Shown here piece by piece: positions 34,659-43,727 of a DNA stretch of 64,000 bases; position 1 is the first letter of the stretch, and each line of letters begins with the position of its first letter. The notes under the pieces are model-generated. The model had not been told where the DNA came from, did not search any database, and saw nothing but the letters and a program-made list of their open reading frames with translations. A program made the position numbers and the translations under genes. The stretch is from Candidatus Flexicrinis proximus (GTDB taxonomy: Bacteria; Chloroflexota; Anaerolineae; Aggregatilineales; Phototrophicaceae): assembly GCA_016712885.1 (NCBI GenBank), contig JADJQF010000016.1, positions 124,001 to 188,000 of the forward strand, read 5' to 3'.

Positions 34659-36565
34659 CCGCGCTCTGGCAAACCATCGCGGCATGCCTGCCTGCCACAG
34701 CCGCGGAACGTGATCAGGCGGCGGCGCTGCTGGCAGATTACCGGGCGCACGGGTACATCGCGCGGCCCCCGGCGGAAATGGCCCGCCTGTCGCATGCCGC
34801 TATCGCCGCATTCTATGCCGCGCTTCCAGATGGCCCCCGGCCGGTGTCCTCCAGTTCCGCGTGGATGCTCGATGCATCGTTCTGTTTCATCAATGTCCGC
34901 GCCACTGGCGTCGATGGACGGCACGGCACGTTTATTCATGCCGCGAAGCTGCTGCCAGCACTGCGCGCCGATGCCATCCACCTCGGACCATTCACCGATT
35001 ATGACTTCGGCGTGATCTACGCGCCGCGCAGCTCACGCACGATCTCGCCGCTGATTATCGAGCCGGAATTGCCCCTCGCGCCGCTGATGCAGGCCGTGGC
35101 ATTCGTCGAGGCCTGCCACGCGCTGGGCAAAGCGGTAGGTTTTGATTTGCTGCCGCACGTGGCCCAGTTCGCGCTCACCGTCATGGTCCATCCAGAGGCA
35201 TTCCGCTGGCTCAAGCTGAACGCGGCGAAAGATGGGCTGGCCGGCGGGATGTCCCAGGCAGACATGCTGGCGGAGCCGGCGCAGGCGGCCATTGTCGACG
35301 AAATCCGCGCGCGGGTCACCGAAGCGAAGCGGGCCTCCGGCATCGAGACCTTCGCTTCTCCCGAAGATGACCATACGACCGTCCTCTACAAGCGCGAGGT
35401 GTATTTCAGGTTGATCGGCACGCTGATCGCCGCCGGCTACTGGTCCATCCCCAGCCAGAGCTGGAATGCCCACGGGGTTCCAGCCTTCGCCGGCTACAAC
35501 TATGATGGCGGCTATCCGCGTTTCGATTATCGCTCGCCCGATGGCGCCGACCAGAGCGGAGCGGCCTATCACGTCGTGACACCGTTCAAGACCGCGCAGA
35601 TCACCGCGGTCAACCGCGCGCCGGAGTCCGCGCCGCCGCATCCGCCGGGGATCGACCTGTTCGCCGACACATTTACCTATTGGCGCGAGCAGGGCTTCGA
35701 CTTTGTCCGGTATGACTCGGTCGATCACATCTTCGACTCGGCAGACGGCCCATGGCCGCTGTCGGATCGCCCTGCTCCGGACGTGCTGCGCGAGGTGATC
35801 GCCCGGACACGCCGCGATGCTCCGCACATTGGCGCGCTGGCTGAACGGATGGTCAACGATTTCGAGGGGTATCCCGCCCTCGGTTTTGATCTGGGTCTGG
35901 GCTCCGACCCGCTGCGCCCGCTCGACCGCGCACTCGTCGAGTCCGGTTTCCGTCTCTACGACTGGCTTGATGCCCATCACAAGCAGGGCGACCGTCCTTT
36001 CGGCGTGACCTTCGCGGTGGATACGCACGACAGTGGCAACCCTGCTTTCTGGGGACAGCCGCTGGTGCAGGCCGCCGGAGCCGAAGGCATGCGGCGCCGT
36101 CACTTCCTCGCCCGCTTTCTGGACATCGGCCGCGCCCCGCGTCCCAAGTACGAGTGTATCGGCTCGCAGGACCTCTCGTATGGCCTATATGCCGCCAATA
36201 TCAGCGACGTCAATCTCACCTGGGTCGGCGATACGGACTATACGCACCGCTATCATCTGCTCGAAGACTTGTACGCCCGGCATCGCGCGCTGCTTCGGCG
36301 TGGACGCCTGCTCCGGCGTCATGCCGACGACGACGGTGCGTGGTGGGTGGCGGGAGACGGGTCGGCGGTACTGGTCGCGGCGCTGAATTACGCGGCCGGG
36401 CGCCCGGCACGGATGTATGCCGACCTCTCCGGGGTTGGCGCGGCCCCCAACGGCCTGATCTACAACCTCGAACACCCGGAGCCGGCCGAACTGGGTTATG
36501 ATGGATATGGGTTTGATTTCAATCTCGATGGCTTGCGGTTAGTGGTTCTGGGAGTGCAGCGATGA
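34655..36565 (+). CDS. GH13-like (alpha-amylase fold) protein
   Basis: The 636-residue protein follows the alpha-amylase clan pattern: the beta-barrel start ADAIHLGPFTDYDFGVIYA, nucleophile region GFDFVRYDSVDHIFD near residue 353, the acid/base candidate in IGALAERM, and the VDTHDSGN block near 455. The C-terminal beta domain (VAALNYAAGRPARM) is as in GH13. No signal peptide is seen, so it is cytosolic. The substrate is unclear. It is translationally coupled to tiny ORFs on both sides. Confidence 0.75.
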   Translation: MTALWQTIAACLPATAAERDQAAALLADYRAHGYIARPPAEMARLSHAAIAAFYAALPDGPRPVSSSSAWMLDASFCFINVRATGVDGRHGTFIHAAKLLPALRADAIHLGPFTDYDFGVIYAPRSSRTISPLIIEPELPLAPLMQAVAFVEACHALGKAVGFDLLPHVAQFALTVMVHPEAFRWLKLNAAKDGLAGGMSQADMLAEPAQAAIVDEIRARVTEAKRASGIETFASPEDDHTTVLYKREVYFRLIGTLIAAGYWSIPSQSWNAHGVPAFAGYNYDGGYPRFDYRSPDGADQSGAAYHVVTPFKTAQITAVNRAPESAPPHPPGIDLFADTFTYWREQGFDFVRYDSVDHIFDSADGPWPLSDRPAPDVLREVIARTRRDAPHIGALAERMVNDFEGYPALGFDLGLGSDPLRPLDRALVESGFRLYDWLDAHHKQGDRPFGVTFAVDTHDSGNPAFWGQPLVQAAGAEGMRRRHFLARFLDIGRAPRPKYECIGSQDLSYGLYAANISDVNLTWVGDTDYTHRYHLLEDLYARHRALLRRGRLLRRHADDDGAWWVAGDGSAVLVAALNYAAGRPARMYADLSGVGAAPNGLIYNLEHPEPAELGYDGYGFDFNLDGLRLVVLGVQR

Positions 36566-36666
36566 ATAACAACGGCTTTAATATCAGCGGCGGCGGCATT
36601 GTCCGCACGATCATCAAGGTCTTCTTTGTCCAGTGGATCCTGCGCAAGCTGCTGAATCGCCGCTAA
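36562..36666 (+). CDS. Tiny ORF, 34 residues, coupled to GH13-like gene
   Basis: The ATG overlaps the GH13-like stop (ATGA). The sequence begins MNNNGFNISGGGIVRTIIKV and ends FFVQWILRKLLNRR, an Asn/Gly-rich start followed by an amphipathic, basic helix. It resembles the 28-residue ORF before the FemAB gene (MTNNNGGIIRR ... VFVQFLRKLVFRR), which supports both as real. Membrane association is inferred. Confidence 0.55.
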   Translation: MNNNGFNISGGGIVRTIIKVFFVQWILRKLLNRR

Positions 36667-36886
36667 AAGCTGTTTTGTAGTCCCGCCACCCCTGCACCTG
36701 CGAAGCACTTGCGCCACAAAATCTCTCTGCGAGGTGCCGGAGGACAGGCCTCTCCGGGCTTGCTGCCCCAACCCGAGTGTGGAGCGAACGAGCGTGTGCT
36801 GAACGCAGGCTGGACGCTGCTTTCCCCGGCGCTCGAATTCCGCTTATAATGATCGGATCGCGGCTGCAGGGGAGGAAAATCCCAAC
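36667..36886. repeat. Degenerate multi-hairpin repeat and promoter region
   Basis: Remnants of the repeat family are seen from about 36690 to 36770 (CACCCCTGCACCTGCGAAGC, GCGCCACAAAATC, GAGGTGCCGGAGGACAGG). TATAAT at 36845-36850 precedes the 28-residue ORF by 37 nt. Confidence 0.5.
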
Positions 36887-36973
36887 ATGACCAACAATAA
36901 CGGTGGAATTATCCGGCGCGTTCTGTATATCGTGTTCGTGCAGTTCTTACGCAAACTCGTCTTCCGCCGGTAG
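36887..36973 (+). CDS. Tiny ORF, 28 residues, upstream of FemAB gene
   Basis: The sequence MTNNNGGIIRRVLYIVFVQF followed by LRKLVFRR has the same Asn-rich start and basic hydrophobic helix as the 34-residue ORF. GGGGAGGAAAATCCCAAC precedes the ATG, a strong ribosome site. Its stop is 4 nt before the FemAB start, so the two are coupled. A TATAAT lies upstream. Confidence 0.55.
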   Translation: MTNNNGGIIRRVLYIVFVQFLRKLVFRR

Positions 36974-36977
36974 CGTG

Positions 36978-38009
36978 ATGCTTACTCCCGTAACTCCTTC
37001 GCCTGCCGAATGGGATGCGTTTGTGCGCTCCCAGCCGCAGGCGCACGCCCTCCAGCTTGCGGCATGGGCCGAACACAAGACCCATTTCGGCTGGCGCTAT
37101 GTACGCGTTGGCCTCAAAGACGGCGCGCAACTGGCCGCCGGCGCGCAGGTGCTGATCCGGCCGCTGCCGGGGAAGCTGTTCACCATGGCCTATATCCCGC
37201 ACGGCGGCTACGTGAGCGCGCCGGAGCAGTGGCCGGCGCTGATCGCCGCCGTCGAACACGCGTCCAGCCGCTTTCGCGCGGCGTTTATCAAGTGGGAGCC
37301 GGGGCTGTATAAAGACGGGCTGATACCCGACCCGGGCCGGCTTGGGTTCAGCGAATCCCCGCAGACCGTCCAGCCGCCGCGCACGATCACGCTGGATATC
37401 ACGGGCGACGACGAGGCGATTCTGGCGCGCATGAATCAGGGAACACGGCGCAAAATACGCCAGAGTCAGAAATCCGGCCTGCGTTTATGGGAGGCATCGA
37501 GCGCCGACGTCAGGCGCTTCTGCGACCTGATGGATGCGACCGGCACGCGCAACAAATTTGGCGTTCACACCCGTGAGTACTATCAACTGGCGTTCGACCT
37601 GTTCGCGCCGCGCGACTGCGTGCTGATCCTGGCCGAACACGAGGGCGACCTGCTGGCCGGGGTGATGGTCTTTGCCGTCGAAGGCGCGCCGGAGCCGACC
37701 GCATGGTATTTCTACGGCGCATCGAACGACCATAAGCGCGACCTGATGGCCAGCTACGGCGTGCAGTGGGCGGCGATCCAATGGGCAAAAGCGCGCGGAT
37801 GCGCCACCTATGACCTGTGGGGCATCCCGGATGCCGAGGAAACCGAACTGGAGGCGCATTTCCAGGTTCGCAGCGATGGACTGTGGGGGGTCTACGGCTT
37901 CAAGCGCGGCTGGGGCGGCCAGATCATCCGCACGCTGGGCGCGTGGGACAAACCGCTGATCGGGCCGGTGTACTGGGCGTACCAGCGGGCACTGGCCTGG
38001 CGCGGCTGA
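36978..38009 (+). CDS. FemAB/FemX-family aminoacyltransferase
   Basis: The 343-residue protein has two GNAT-like halves. FemA-type motifs include HALQLAAWAEHKTHFGW, FIKWEPGLYKDG, RMNQGTRRKIRQSQKSG and DLWGIPDAEETELEAHFQ. These enzymes add amino acids from aminoacyl-tRNA to the peptidoglycan stem peptide of lipid II. The C-terminal VYGFKRGWGGQIIRTLGAWD is typical of the FemX/FemAB group. The start follows the tiny ORF by 4 nt. Confidence 0.9.
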   Translation: MLTPVTPSPAEWDAFVRSQPQAHALQLAAWAEHKTHFGWRYVRVGLKDGAQLAAGAQVLIRPLPGKLFTMAYIPHGGYVSAPEQWPALIAAVEHASSRFRAAFIKWEPGLYKDGLIPDPGRLGFSESPQTVQPPRTITLDITGDDEAILARMNQGTRRKIRQSQKSGLRLWEASSADVRRFCDLMDATGTRNKFGVHTREYYQLAFDLFAPRDCVLILAEHEGDLLAGVMVFAVEGAPEPTAWYFYGASNDHKRDLMASYGVQWAAIQWAKARGCATYDLWGIPDAEETELEAHFQVRSDGLWGVYGFKRGWGGQIIRTLGAWDKPLIGPVYWAYQRALAWRG

Positions 38010-38125
38010 CCAGTCCCCAGCGCCGTGGATAACAGAAATGGGCGCGCAGAGCGCCGCACTTGTCACAACGATTTTGCGGCGGCATACTACCCGCATCCTC
38101 GAAAATCAAATAACAGGGATAGTTC

Positions 38126-38446
38126 ATGATCCTCTCAGGCCAGTTCAATATCACGGCCAGCGGACGGCAGTCCTACGAAATCGCCGATGCCGATTGGATG
38201 ATGGTGATGCCGCTGGTCAAAATCGCCACCGAGTTTTTCGGCTTCACCTCGCGTCTGCCGGTCTACGGGTTCGATGAGCTGTATGTCGACTGCAAGCGGG
38301 ATAACCTCGAAATCACGGTCGGCTGGGACGTCTGGAGCGGCTGTTTCGTGATGGGCTATTCGCCGGAGTCAGACGAATTCGTGCGTGAGATGGGCGATTA
38401 TGTCGACCACATGATGGCCGATTGGCGCGCCGAGCCGGAATCGTAA
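38126..38446 (+). CDS. Hypothetical protein, 106 residues
   Basis: Not recognised. It contains RLPVYGFDELYVDCKRDNLE and EITVGWDVWSGCFVMGYSPE, suggesting a small alpha/beta fold. ATAACAGGGATAGTTC precedes the ATG. It ends 4 nt before the next gene, so both are likely in one operon. Confidence 0.6.
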   Translation: MILSGQFNITASGRQSYEIADADWMMVMPLVKIATEFFGFTSRLPVYGFDELYVDCKRDNLEITVGWDVWSGCFVMGYSPESDEFVREMGDYVDHMMADWRAEPES

Positions 38447-38450
38447 GGCG

Positions 38451-38795
38451 ATGAACGAGGACATGCGCGCGGCATTGGACGAAATGCGCGCCATCCTGAT
38501 CGGCTGCGCCAAGCGCCGCCAGACGATCACCTACTCCGAACTTGCGCCGATGATCAGCAGCATGAGGCTGCATCACCGCGCGCCCTTGTTCCACAAAATG
38601 CTCGACATCATGAGCCGCGAAGACGCGCTGGAGGATATGCCGAGCCTGGCGACGCTGGTTGTCCGCAAGGATTCCGGTATTCCCGGTCAAGGATACTTCG
38701 CGATTTCCGGCATTGAGGGTGAGACGATCAACGATCCCGAAACCTACTGGCGCAAGCAGTTCGACGACCTGTGCGAGTACTGGGCAGACGCCTGA
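38451..38795 (+). CDS. Conserved-type hypothetical protein
   Basis: The 114-residue protein has TITYSELAPMISSMRLHHRA, then SLATLVVRKDSGIPGQGYFA, a block found in many small hypothetical proteins. The fold may be a winged helix. It starts 4 nt after the previous gene and is convergent with the DUF5615 gene, 3 nt away. Function unknown. Confidence 0.6.
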   Translation: MNEDMRAALDEMRAILIGCAKRRQTITYSELAPMISSMRLHHRAPLFHKMLDIMSREDALEDMPSLATLVVRKDSGIPGQGYFAISGIEGETINDPETYWRKQFDDLCEYWADA

Positions 38796-38798
38796 GCG

Positions 38799-39152
38799 TC
38801 ATTTGAGGGGTAGGTGCGTCACCTTCGCGCCCCACTCGTGCGCTTCGGATGCCAGGACGATCAGAACAAGATCTTCGATTGCCTGTCCAGGAGACATTTC
38901 TGCCGGAACCTGAAAGACACCAGGCATCGCTAATCCCGCACTCAGCCGTGCATATGCAGACTTATTGATGGTGTTGATATCGTGGGTCAGCAGAATTCGC
39001 ATCTCGCTCGCGGCAAATGCCAGTACATCTGGGTCGGCCGCACGATAGTATTCTGTGTCCTGTACTCGAATGATGTCGATGTCCGGGATCCTGCGCTTCA
39101 GACCCCGAAGGACAGCCCCATTGAAGTTTTCGTCGGCCAGAAAGCGTATCAC
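38799..39152 (-). CDS. DUF5615 PIN-like toxin
   Basis: Starts MIRFLADENFNGAVLRGLKR, the DUF5615 (Mut7-C-like PIN) opening with the catalytic Asp-Glu-Asn, then VQDTEYYRAADPDVLAFAAS and ILLTHDINTI. About 117 residues. It is paired with a DUF433 gene upstream, the usual partner; the coding regions overlap by 4 nt. RNase activity is inferred from the fold. Confidence 0.85.
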   Translation of the reverse strand: MIRFLADENFNGAVLRGLKRRIPDIDIIRVQDTEYYRAADPDVLAFAASEMRILLTHDINTINKSAYARLSAGLAMPGVFQVPAEMSPGQAIEDLVLIVLASEAHEWGAKVTHLPLK

Positions 39153-39487
39153 CGCCTGGATTTCTCATCCAGCCGCGCCAAAAGACGCTCGCGCAGCCCC
39201 AAAGCCTGATTGCGTGCGTCGTTTTCGAGACGGAGCGTCTCAGCGACTTGTTCTTGGCCGCGTATATAGGCGTCGACTTCGTCGCGATGCTGCAGGTAGT
39301 ATCCCAGGATGACGTAAATGTCGGAGAGGTCCAGCGCATCGTATTCCTCTGCGATAGCCTCCGGTGATGCACCACGATGAAAGGCCGCGACAATCGTCTG
39401 AAGTGTGACACGGGTACCGCCAGCGCGGGCGACTCCCTCTTCGTCAAAGGAAATCGGAACGGGCTCGGCGCGAATATGAAATGTCAT
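39149..39487 (-). CDS. DUF433-domain antitoxin
   Basis: The 112-residue protein has VARAGGTRVTLQTIVAAFHR and SPEAIAEEYDALDLSDIYVI, the DUF433 winged-helix pattern, followed by a long helix (Arg/Glu-rich). I start at MTFHIRAEP, since the longer frame has no similarity. The protein is the likely antitoxin and autorepressor of the PIN-like toxin gene that overlaps its end. Confidence 0.8.
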   Translation of the reverse strand: MTFHIRAEPVPISFDEEGVARAGGTRVTLQTIVAAFHRGASPEAIAEEYDALDLSDIYVILGYYLQHRDEVDAYIRGQEQVAETLRLENDARNQALGLRERLLARLDEKSRR

Positions 39488-39560
39488 ATGTCCCTCAGTC
39501 CTACGCGTTACATGCATTATAATACGCAGGTTCATTTCTCCATCACTGGAATTCGCTCTT

Positions 39561-40133
39561 ATGACGAAAACGCTTCTCCCGCGCGCGCTGGCGCTGGTCG
39601 GGATGCCGGGGTCCGGCAAAAGCAGCTGCGCGCTGTATCTGGAACAACAGGGATTCTTTCAATTCCGCTTTGGCGGCATCGTACAGGGGGAAGTCGAGCG
39701 GCGGGGCTGGGCGGTGAACCCGGAAAACGAGCGCATTGTCCGCGAGGAACTGCGCGCGACGCACGGGATGGCCGCGATGGCCGTCCTCGCCATGCCCCGG
39801 CTGCAAGCGGCGCTGGCCGAACACCCGCACATCGTGATCGACGGCCTCTACAGCTGGAGCGAATATAAGCTGCTGCAAGAAGAACTTGGCGCGGAACTGA
39901 TCGTCGTTGCCATCACCTGTACTCGCAGTATCCGCTATGCGCGCCTCGCCAAACGCCGCGACCGGCCCCTCACCCGCGAGGAAGCCATCTCCCGCGATTG
40001 GTCGGAGATCGAAAAACTCGAAAAAGGCGGCCCGATTGCGATTGCAGACTATTCCCTCAGCAACGACGGCACGACCGACGAACTGATCGCGCAGCTCGTA
40101 ACCCTGCTTTCGAGCCTGACCTTCACGCCGTAG
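39561..40133 (+). CDS. P-loop kinase-like ATPase
   Basis: The 190-residue protein has the Walker A ALVGMPGSGKSSCALYLEQ near residue 10, HIVIDGLYSWSEYKLLQEEL as a Walker-B-like block, and a lid-like ARLAKRRDRPLTREEA. The pattern recalls the UPF0200/dephospho-CoA-kinase/adenylate-kinase-like group. The substrate is unknown. It is divergent from the DUF433 gene. Confidence 0.8.
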   Translation: MTKTLLPRALALVGMPGSGKSSCALYLEQQGFFQFRFGGIVQGEVERRGWAVNPENERIVREELRATHGMAAMAVLAMPRLQAALAEHPHIVIDGLYSWSEYKLLQEELGAELIVVAITCTRSIRYARLAKRRDRPLTREEAISRDWSEIEKLEKGGPIAIADYSLSNDGTTDELIAQLVTLLSSLTFTP

Positions 40134-40218
40134 GGTGCGGCGTTTTGCGGCCGGGGATTGCGACTTGAACTCTTAGGCGTGGTTCAACGTATAAGAGACG
40201 AAGCGAAAGGAATCCTCA

Positions 40219-40305
40219 ATGGCCCGCACACCAAAGTCCCCCTCGTCCGTGGAAATCGAACGGCTGATCGCGCAGATGATCGCGCGGCTCTCGCTGCGCG
40301 GATAA
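40219..40305 (+). CDS. Possible tiny ORF, 28 residues
   Basis: MARTPKSPSSVEIERLIAQM followed by IARLSLRG has an amphipathic helix. GCGAAAGGAATCCTCA precedes the ATG. TTGAAC (40165-40170) and TATAAG (40190-40195) upstream could be a promoter with a 19-bp spacer. The support is modest. Confidence 0.35.
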   Translation: MARTPKSPSSVEIERLIAQMIARLSLRG

Positions 40306-40312
40306 CGCGCCT

Positions 40313-40480
40313 GCTTTGGGGTTCCACCCCAAACCCCGGCAGGAGGCATGGCCTCCTGCACCTCCTACAGCGAATTGAACGGGCATGCCCGTTCAATTCG
40401 CCAGTGAGGGAGTCAAGAGGGCGTGTCGCCCTCTTGCGGTGGTGTGGAGGCAGCGCCTCCGCATTTAACGTATAACAGCG
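40313..40480 (+). repeat. Multi-hairpin repeat R8
   Basis: A clear copy: TTTGGGGTT/CACCCCAAA, GCAGGAGGC/GCCTCCTGC, central GCGAATTGAACGGGC / GCCCGTTCAATTCGC, AGAGGGCG/CGCCCTCT and GGAGGCAGCGCCTCC. It ends with TATAACAGCG directly at the stop codon of the convergent secreted-protein gene. Confidence 0.9.
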
Positions 40481-41926
40481 CTATGGCGGTGGCAGCACGC
40501 CGCGCGTGACGAGGCTGGTCATCGGCATGCCAAAATTGTCGATGATGGTGGTCGCCGTCGGCGCAGAATACTTGAGCGCGAGCCTGACCTTCACGACTGT
40601 CGCGGCACGCGAAGGAGTCAGATCGGCAACGGCCCCGCCACCGCCGACGAGTGTGAACAACTTGCGCTTTAGAACTTCGGTCGTGCCGTCAGCATAATAC
40701 AGTGTGAGCGTGATGGAAAGCGGTTCGCCGCTGGCCGTGGTGGTGTATTGGAACTGCGGCGAGAATTTTGAATCCTCGTCAACCGGAAACGGCGCGAACG
40801 GCGTCTTCGTCTGCTGTAGCTTGCTGTTTTCGCCCGTGCCGCCGACGAACTTGAAGGATCGAGCGCCGCTAAGTACCTCTCCGCCGGTGGTGGTGATTCC
40901 GTCGCCGCTGGCATTCTTGAGTGCCCAGCCCTGCAGCGGATCGACCGCCTCGAAATTGTGGTTGTCGATCATGTTGGGGAATGAGACGATGCGCGTGCGG
41001 ACCTTATAGCGTGACGGCCAGGGCATGTTTTCGAGCACATAGGTACTGACGCGGATCATCCATTCGCCGGTCTCGAGGCCGACCGAGGGGATGATGCCCG
41101 CGCCGAGAACGCCGGTGGGCGTGCTGCATGCTTCCTCTGCGGCCTGCGTGTAAGTCCCGACCGGGTAAACCGTCAGCATCGCATAGTGCGCGGCGCCGCT
41201 CGGGTAGTTGAGCAGCGTGCCTTCGCCGCTGATACGCAGGACGGTATTGTAGGGGACGGTGACGCGGAACCAGGCGTTGTAATCGACGGCCGACGGGTTG
41301 CACGAGGGTGGCTCGGCGTCTTTGAAGTTGTTGACACCGTATTCGAGACCGGACAGCCGCACTGTGCCGTTCAGCTTAACATCAATCGGATTGTCGGGGT
41401 GCCTGCCCTTCGGGCGCAGGTTGGCGGGCACAGAGATGCTGAAATCGAGATTGAGGGTTTTGGCGCCGGGCGCGGACAGGCTGCCGATGCTGACGAAATA
41501 CTGCCCGGCTGTCGTGACCGGAAAGTCGAGCACGGCCTGACCGGTCCCGTCATCCTCGCAGTCGATATTGACGAGGCTGGCGAAGTTTGGCGCGCCGGTC
41601 GTTTGCCAGACCGAAACAACGGTGTCGTAATTCGAAACGGAGGTGTCCACGATGAGCGTGACGCCAGCGGGCGCGGACAGCGAATACCAGATGCTGCTGT
41701 TGCTGGGCGTACCCGCGCACGGGTGTGCCGGTTCGCCGCTTTCGAGTGTGGCCTCGCCGGCGTTGAACAGCGTTTCGCCATAAGGCGCGGCGATCGACAA
41801 GCGGTTGGCAAAATTATCATGGGACGGTGGAACGCGGGGCGCGGACTGCGCAGCGGCAGAAAGACACGGCAAAACAGCAATCACGACAAACGCACAGAAC
41901 CTAAGGGTTTGGCGAGCGGCGGCCAT
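40481..41926 (-). CDS. Secreted PPC/CBM-like protein, paralogue A
   Basis: Signal peptide (LRFCAFVVIAVLPCLSAAAQ) then SAPRVPPSHDNF. The first domain reads SIWYSLSAPAGVTLIVDTSV and NYDTVVSVWQTTG ... DCEDDGTGQAVLDFPV, a PPC-like beta-sandwich. A second similar domain follows (NAWFRVTVPYNTVLRISGEG). The last third (WALKNASGDGITTTGG, GENSKLQQ) looks like a jelly-roll carbohydrate-binding module. The start has GGAG at the right distance. First of three tandem paralogues in coordinate order and last in transcription order. Confidence 0.8.
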   Translation of the reverse strand: MAAARQTLRFCAFVVIAVLPCLSAAAQSAPRVPPSHDNFANRLSIAAPYGETLFNAGEATLESGEPAHPCAGTPSNSSIWYSLSAPAGVTLIVDTSVSNYDTVVSVWQTTGAPNFASLVNIDCEDDGTGQAVLDFPVTTAGQYFVSIGSLSAPGAKTLNLDFSISVPANLRPKGRHPDNPIDVKLNGTVRLSGLEYGVNNFKDAEPPSCNPSAVDYNAWFRVTVPYNTVLRISGEGTLLNYPSGAAHYAMLTVYPVGTYTQAAEEACSTPTGVLGAGIIPSVGLETGEWMIRVSTYVLENMPWPSRYKVRTRIVSFPNMIDNHNFEAVDPLQGWALKNASGDGITTTGGEVLSGARSFKFVGGTGENSKLQQTKTPFAPFPVDEDSKFSPQFQYTTTASGEPLSITLTLYYADGTTEVLKRKLFTLVGGGGAVADLTPSRAATVVKVRLALKYSAPTATTIIDNFGMPMTSLVTRGVLPPP

Positions 41927-42005
41927 TTCAGCATCTCCGGCTATTGTGTTTGCTTCATTCAACGCGGAATCCGGGATTCGCGCAACCGGCGCTGGCGCGC
42001 GTCAT

Positions 42006-42175
42006 GCGCCTTCTTTGGGGTTCCACCCCCAAACCCCGGCAGGAGGCTCAGCCTCCTGCACCTCCTACGGCGCATTGGACGGGCCTCCCCGTCCAATGCG
42101 CAAGTGAGGGAGTCAAGAGGGCGTGTCGCCCTCTTGCGGTGGTGTGGAGGCAGCGCCTCCACCTGCTGTATCGCG
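42006..42175 (+). repeat. Multi-hairpin repeat R9
   Basis: Same plan as R8. The central arms are GCGCATTGGACGGG / CCCGTCCAATGCGC, whereas the AGAGGGCG/CGCCCTCT and GGAGGCAGCGCCTCC parts are identical to R8. It ends before the stop codon of paralogue B. Confidence 0.9.
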
Positions 42176-42188
42176 GTTCTTCCACACT

Positions 42189-43616
42189 CTACTTCGCCGG
42201 CGGCAGTGGCAGCGGCAGGGCGGCGGACGCCTCGCGGCTGACAAAGCCCTCCAAAGTCAACGCGGCGTTATCCAGTTCGAAAGTTCCAGTCGTACCTTTG
42301 AACTTGATGGCAAGCTTGATGCTCTTGAGCGACTTCTTCAACAGCGTCGTAAGTACCGTGTGGCTGCCAGTGAAAGTCTTCAGGCTTCGTTTGTCAATCA
42401 CGATCGTGCCGTCGGTATAGGCGTACTTGAGCGAAATACTGAAGGGTTGACCCAATTGTGGGGTGGACGATACCATGGTGAATTTCGCGAGAATACTATC
42501 GTCCACGGGCAGCGCCGGCGAGAATGTGACTTTCTGCTGGAGTTGGCTGTTCTCGCCCGGGTTGCCGACGAACCTGAAGATGTTGCTGGTAATGCCGTCG
42601 CCGGTGGCGTTCTTGATCGTCCAGCCTAACACAGGATCGTTGAAAGTTCCGTTCACAAGCATGTCCGAAGCAGCCGTCAGCCGCGTCGTGATCTTGACCC
42701 GCGACGCCAGTCCGGGGTTGGATGTGGTATTGAGGGTCGCCCGCAGGTAGTAGACGCCCGCAGTCAGCGGTATCGGCCCGATATAGGCAGCACTGTTGAA
42801 CCCGCTGTTGTCGTCGCAGGCGAGACTGTCACCGGCGGCAGCGAACGTTTCGGGAAAGATATCGAGTGTGACGTCGGGTGTCGGGCCTGCCAGCCGTCCA
42901 AATAACGACCCCTCGCTGGAGAATGAGAGACTGGCCGCTATAGGGAGGGTCAGCTTGAACCAGACCGGGTACTCCGCCGAAGCTGCATCACAGGTCGGCG
43001 CGCCGACCACCATGGCGTGATTCACGGCCAGTTCCATTTTCTTGACGGTGGTCGTCCCATTGATGATCAACGGGACGGCGTCGGCCAGACTGCCCCCTGC
43101 CGGGACTTCGGACGCCGGGATCTGAAAATTGAAGGCCACGACCAGCGATTCCGGCGGGCCTGCCGGAATCACCGGCACCCCGCTGATGCTGACCAGATAG
43201 GTGCCGCCGCTGGTGACCGGATACTTGAGCAGCGCGGCTGCGGTACCGTCGTCCTCGCAGTCGACGCTGACGATCTGATCGAGAAATGCCAGTGTCGGCA
43301 CGGCCCAGACCGATACGACCGTATCGTAGTTTGAACCGGTCGTGTCGACGACCAGCGTGGCACCGGCCGGTGCTTCGATCGCATACCAGACACTTTTCTC
43401 GCCGGTCTGGCCGATACAGGCGTGCGGCTGCTCGCCCACCTGAACGGTCGCTTCGGCGGTCGCGATCGTCTCCTGAAACGGCACGAGGATTGCCTTTCGG
43501 CTGGAGATGTTGTCATTCGACGGCGGGACGCGCGGGGCGTTCTGCGCGGCGGCGGGCATGCTGAGGATGGCGGGGATAATGACTACGCAAAGCGCAAGAA
43601 ACCGGCGAACGCGCAT
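42189..43616 (-). CDS. Secreted PPC/CBM-like protein, paralogue B
   Basis: MRVRRFLALCVVIIPAILSM is the signal peptide, cut at PAAAQ. The body matches paralogues A and C: SVWYAIEAPAGATLVVDTTG, NYDTVVSVW, DCEDDGTAAALLKYPVTSGG, a second beta domain, and the C-terminal GWTIKNATGDGI / GENSQLQQ module. It ends ALPLPLPPAK, a Pro-rich tail also seen in C. Probable surface or matrix protein. Confidence 0.8.
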   Translation of the reverse strand: MRVRRFLALCVVIIPAILSMPAAAQNAPRVPPSNDNISSRKAILVPFQETIATAEATVQVGEQPHACIGQTGEKSVWYAIEAPAGATLVVDTTGSNYDTVVSVWAVPTLAFLDQIVSVDCEDDGTAAALLKYPVTSGGTYLVSISGVPVIPAGPPESLVVAFNFQIPASEVPAGGSLADAVPLIINGTTTVKKMELAVNHAMVVGAPTCDAASAEYPVWFKLTLPIAASLSFSSEGSLFGRLAGPTPDVTLDIFPETFAAAGDSLACDDNSGFNSAAYIGPIPLTAGVYYLRATLNTTSNPGLASRVKITTRLTAASDMLVNGTFNDPVLGWTIKNATGDGITSNIFRFVGNPGENSQLQQKVTFSPALPVDDSILAKFTMVSSTPQLGQPFSISLKYAYTDGTIVIDKRSLKTFTGSHTVLTTLLKKSLKSIKLAIKFKGTTGTFELDNAALTLEGFVSREASAALPLPLPPAK

Positions 43617-43727
43617 GAATTCGACTCCATAATCGAGTAACTTGCTTAACAGCAGAGCATATCACGAAACAACAGGCGCTGTACTGGTTTCCCAATACTG
43701 CGCCTGCGAACGACACGAGCGAAACGC

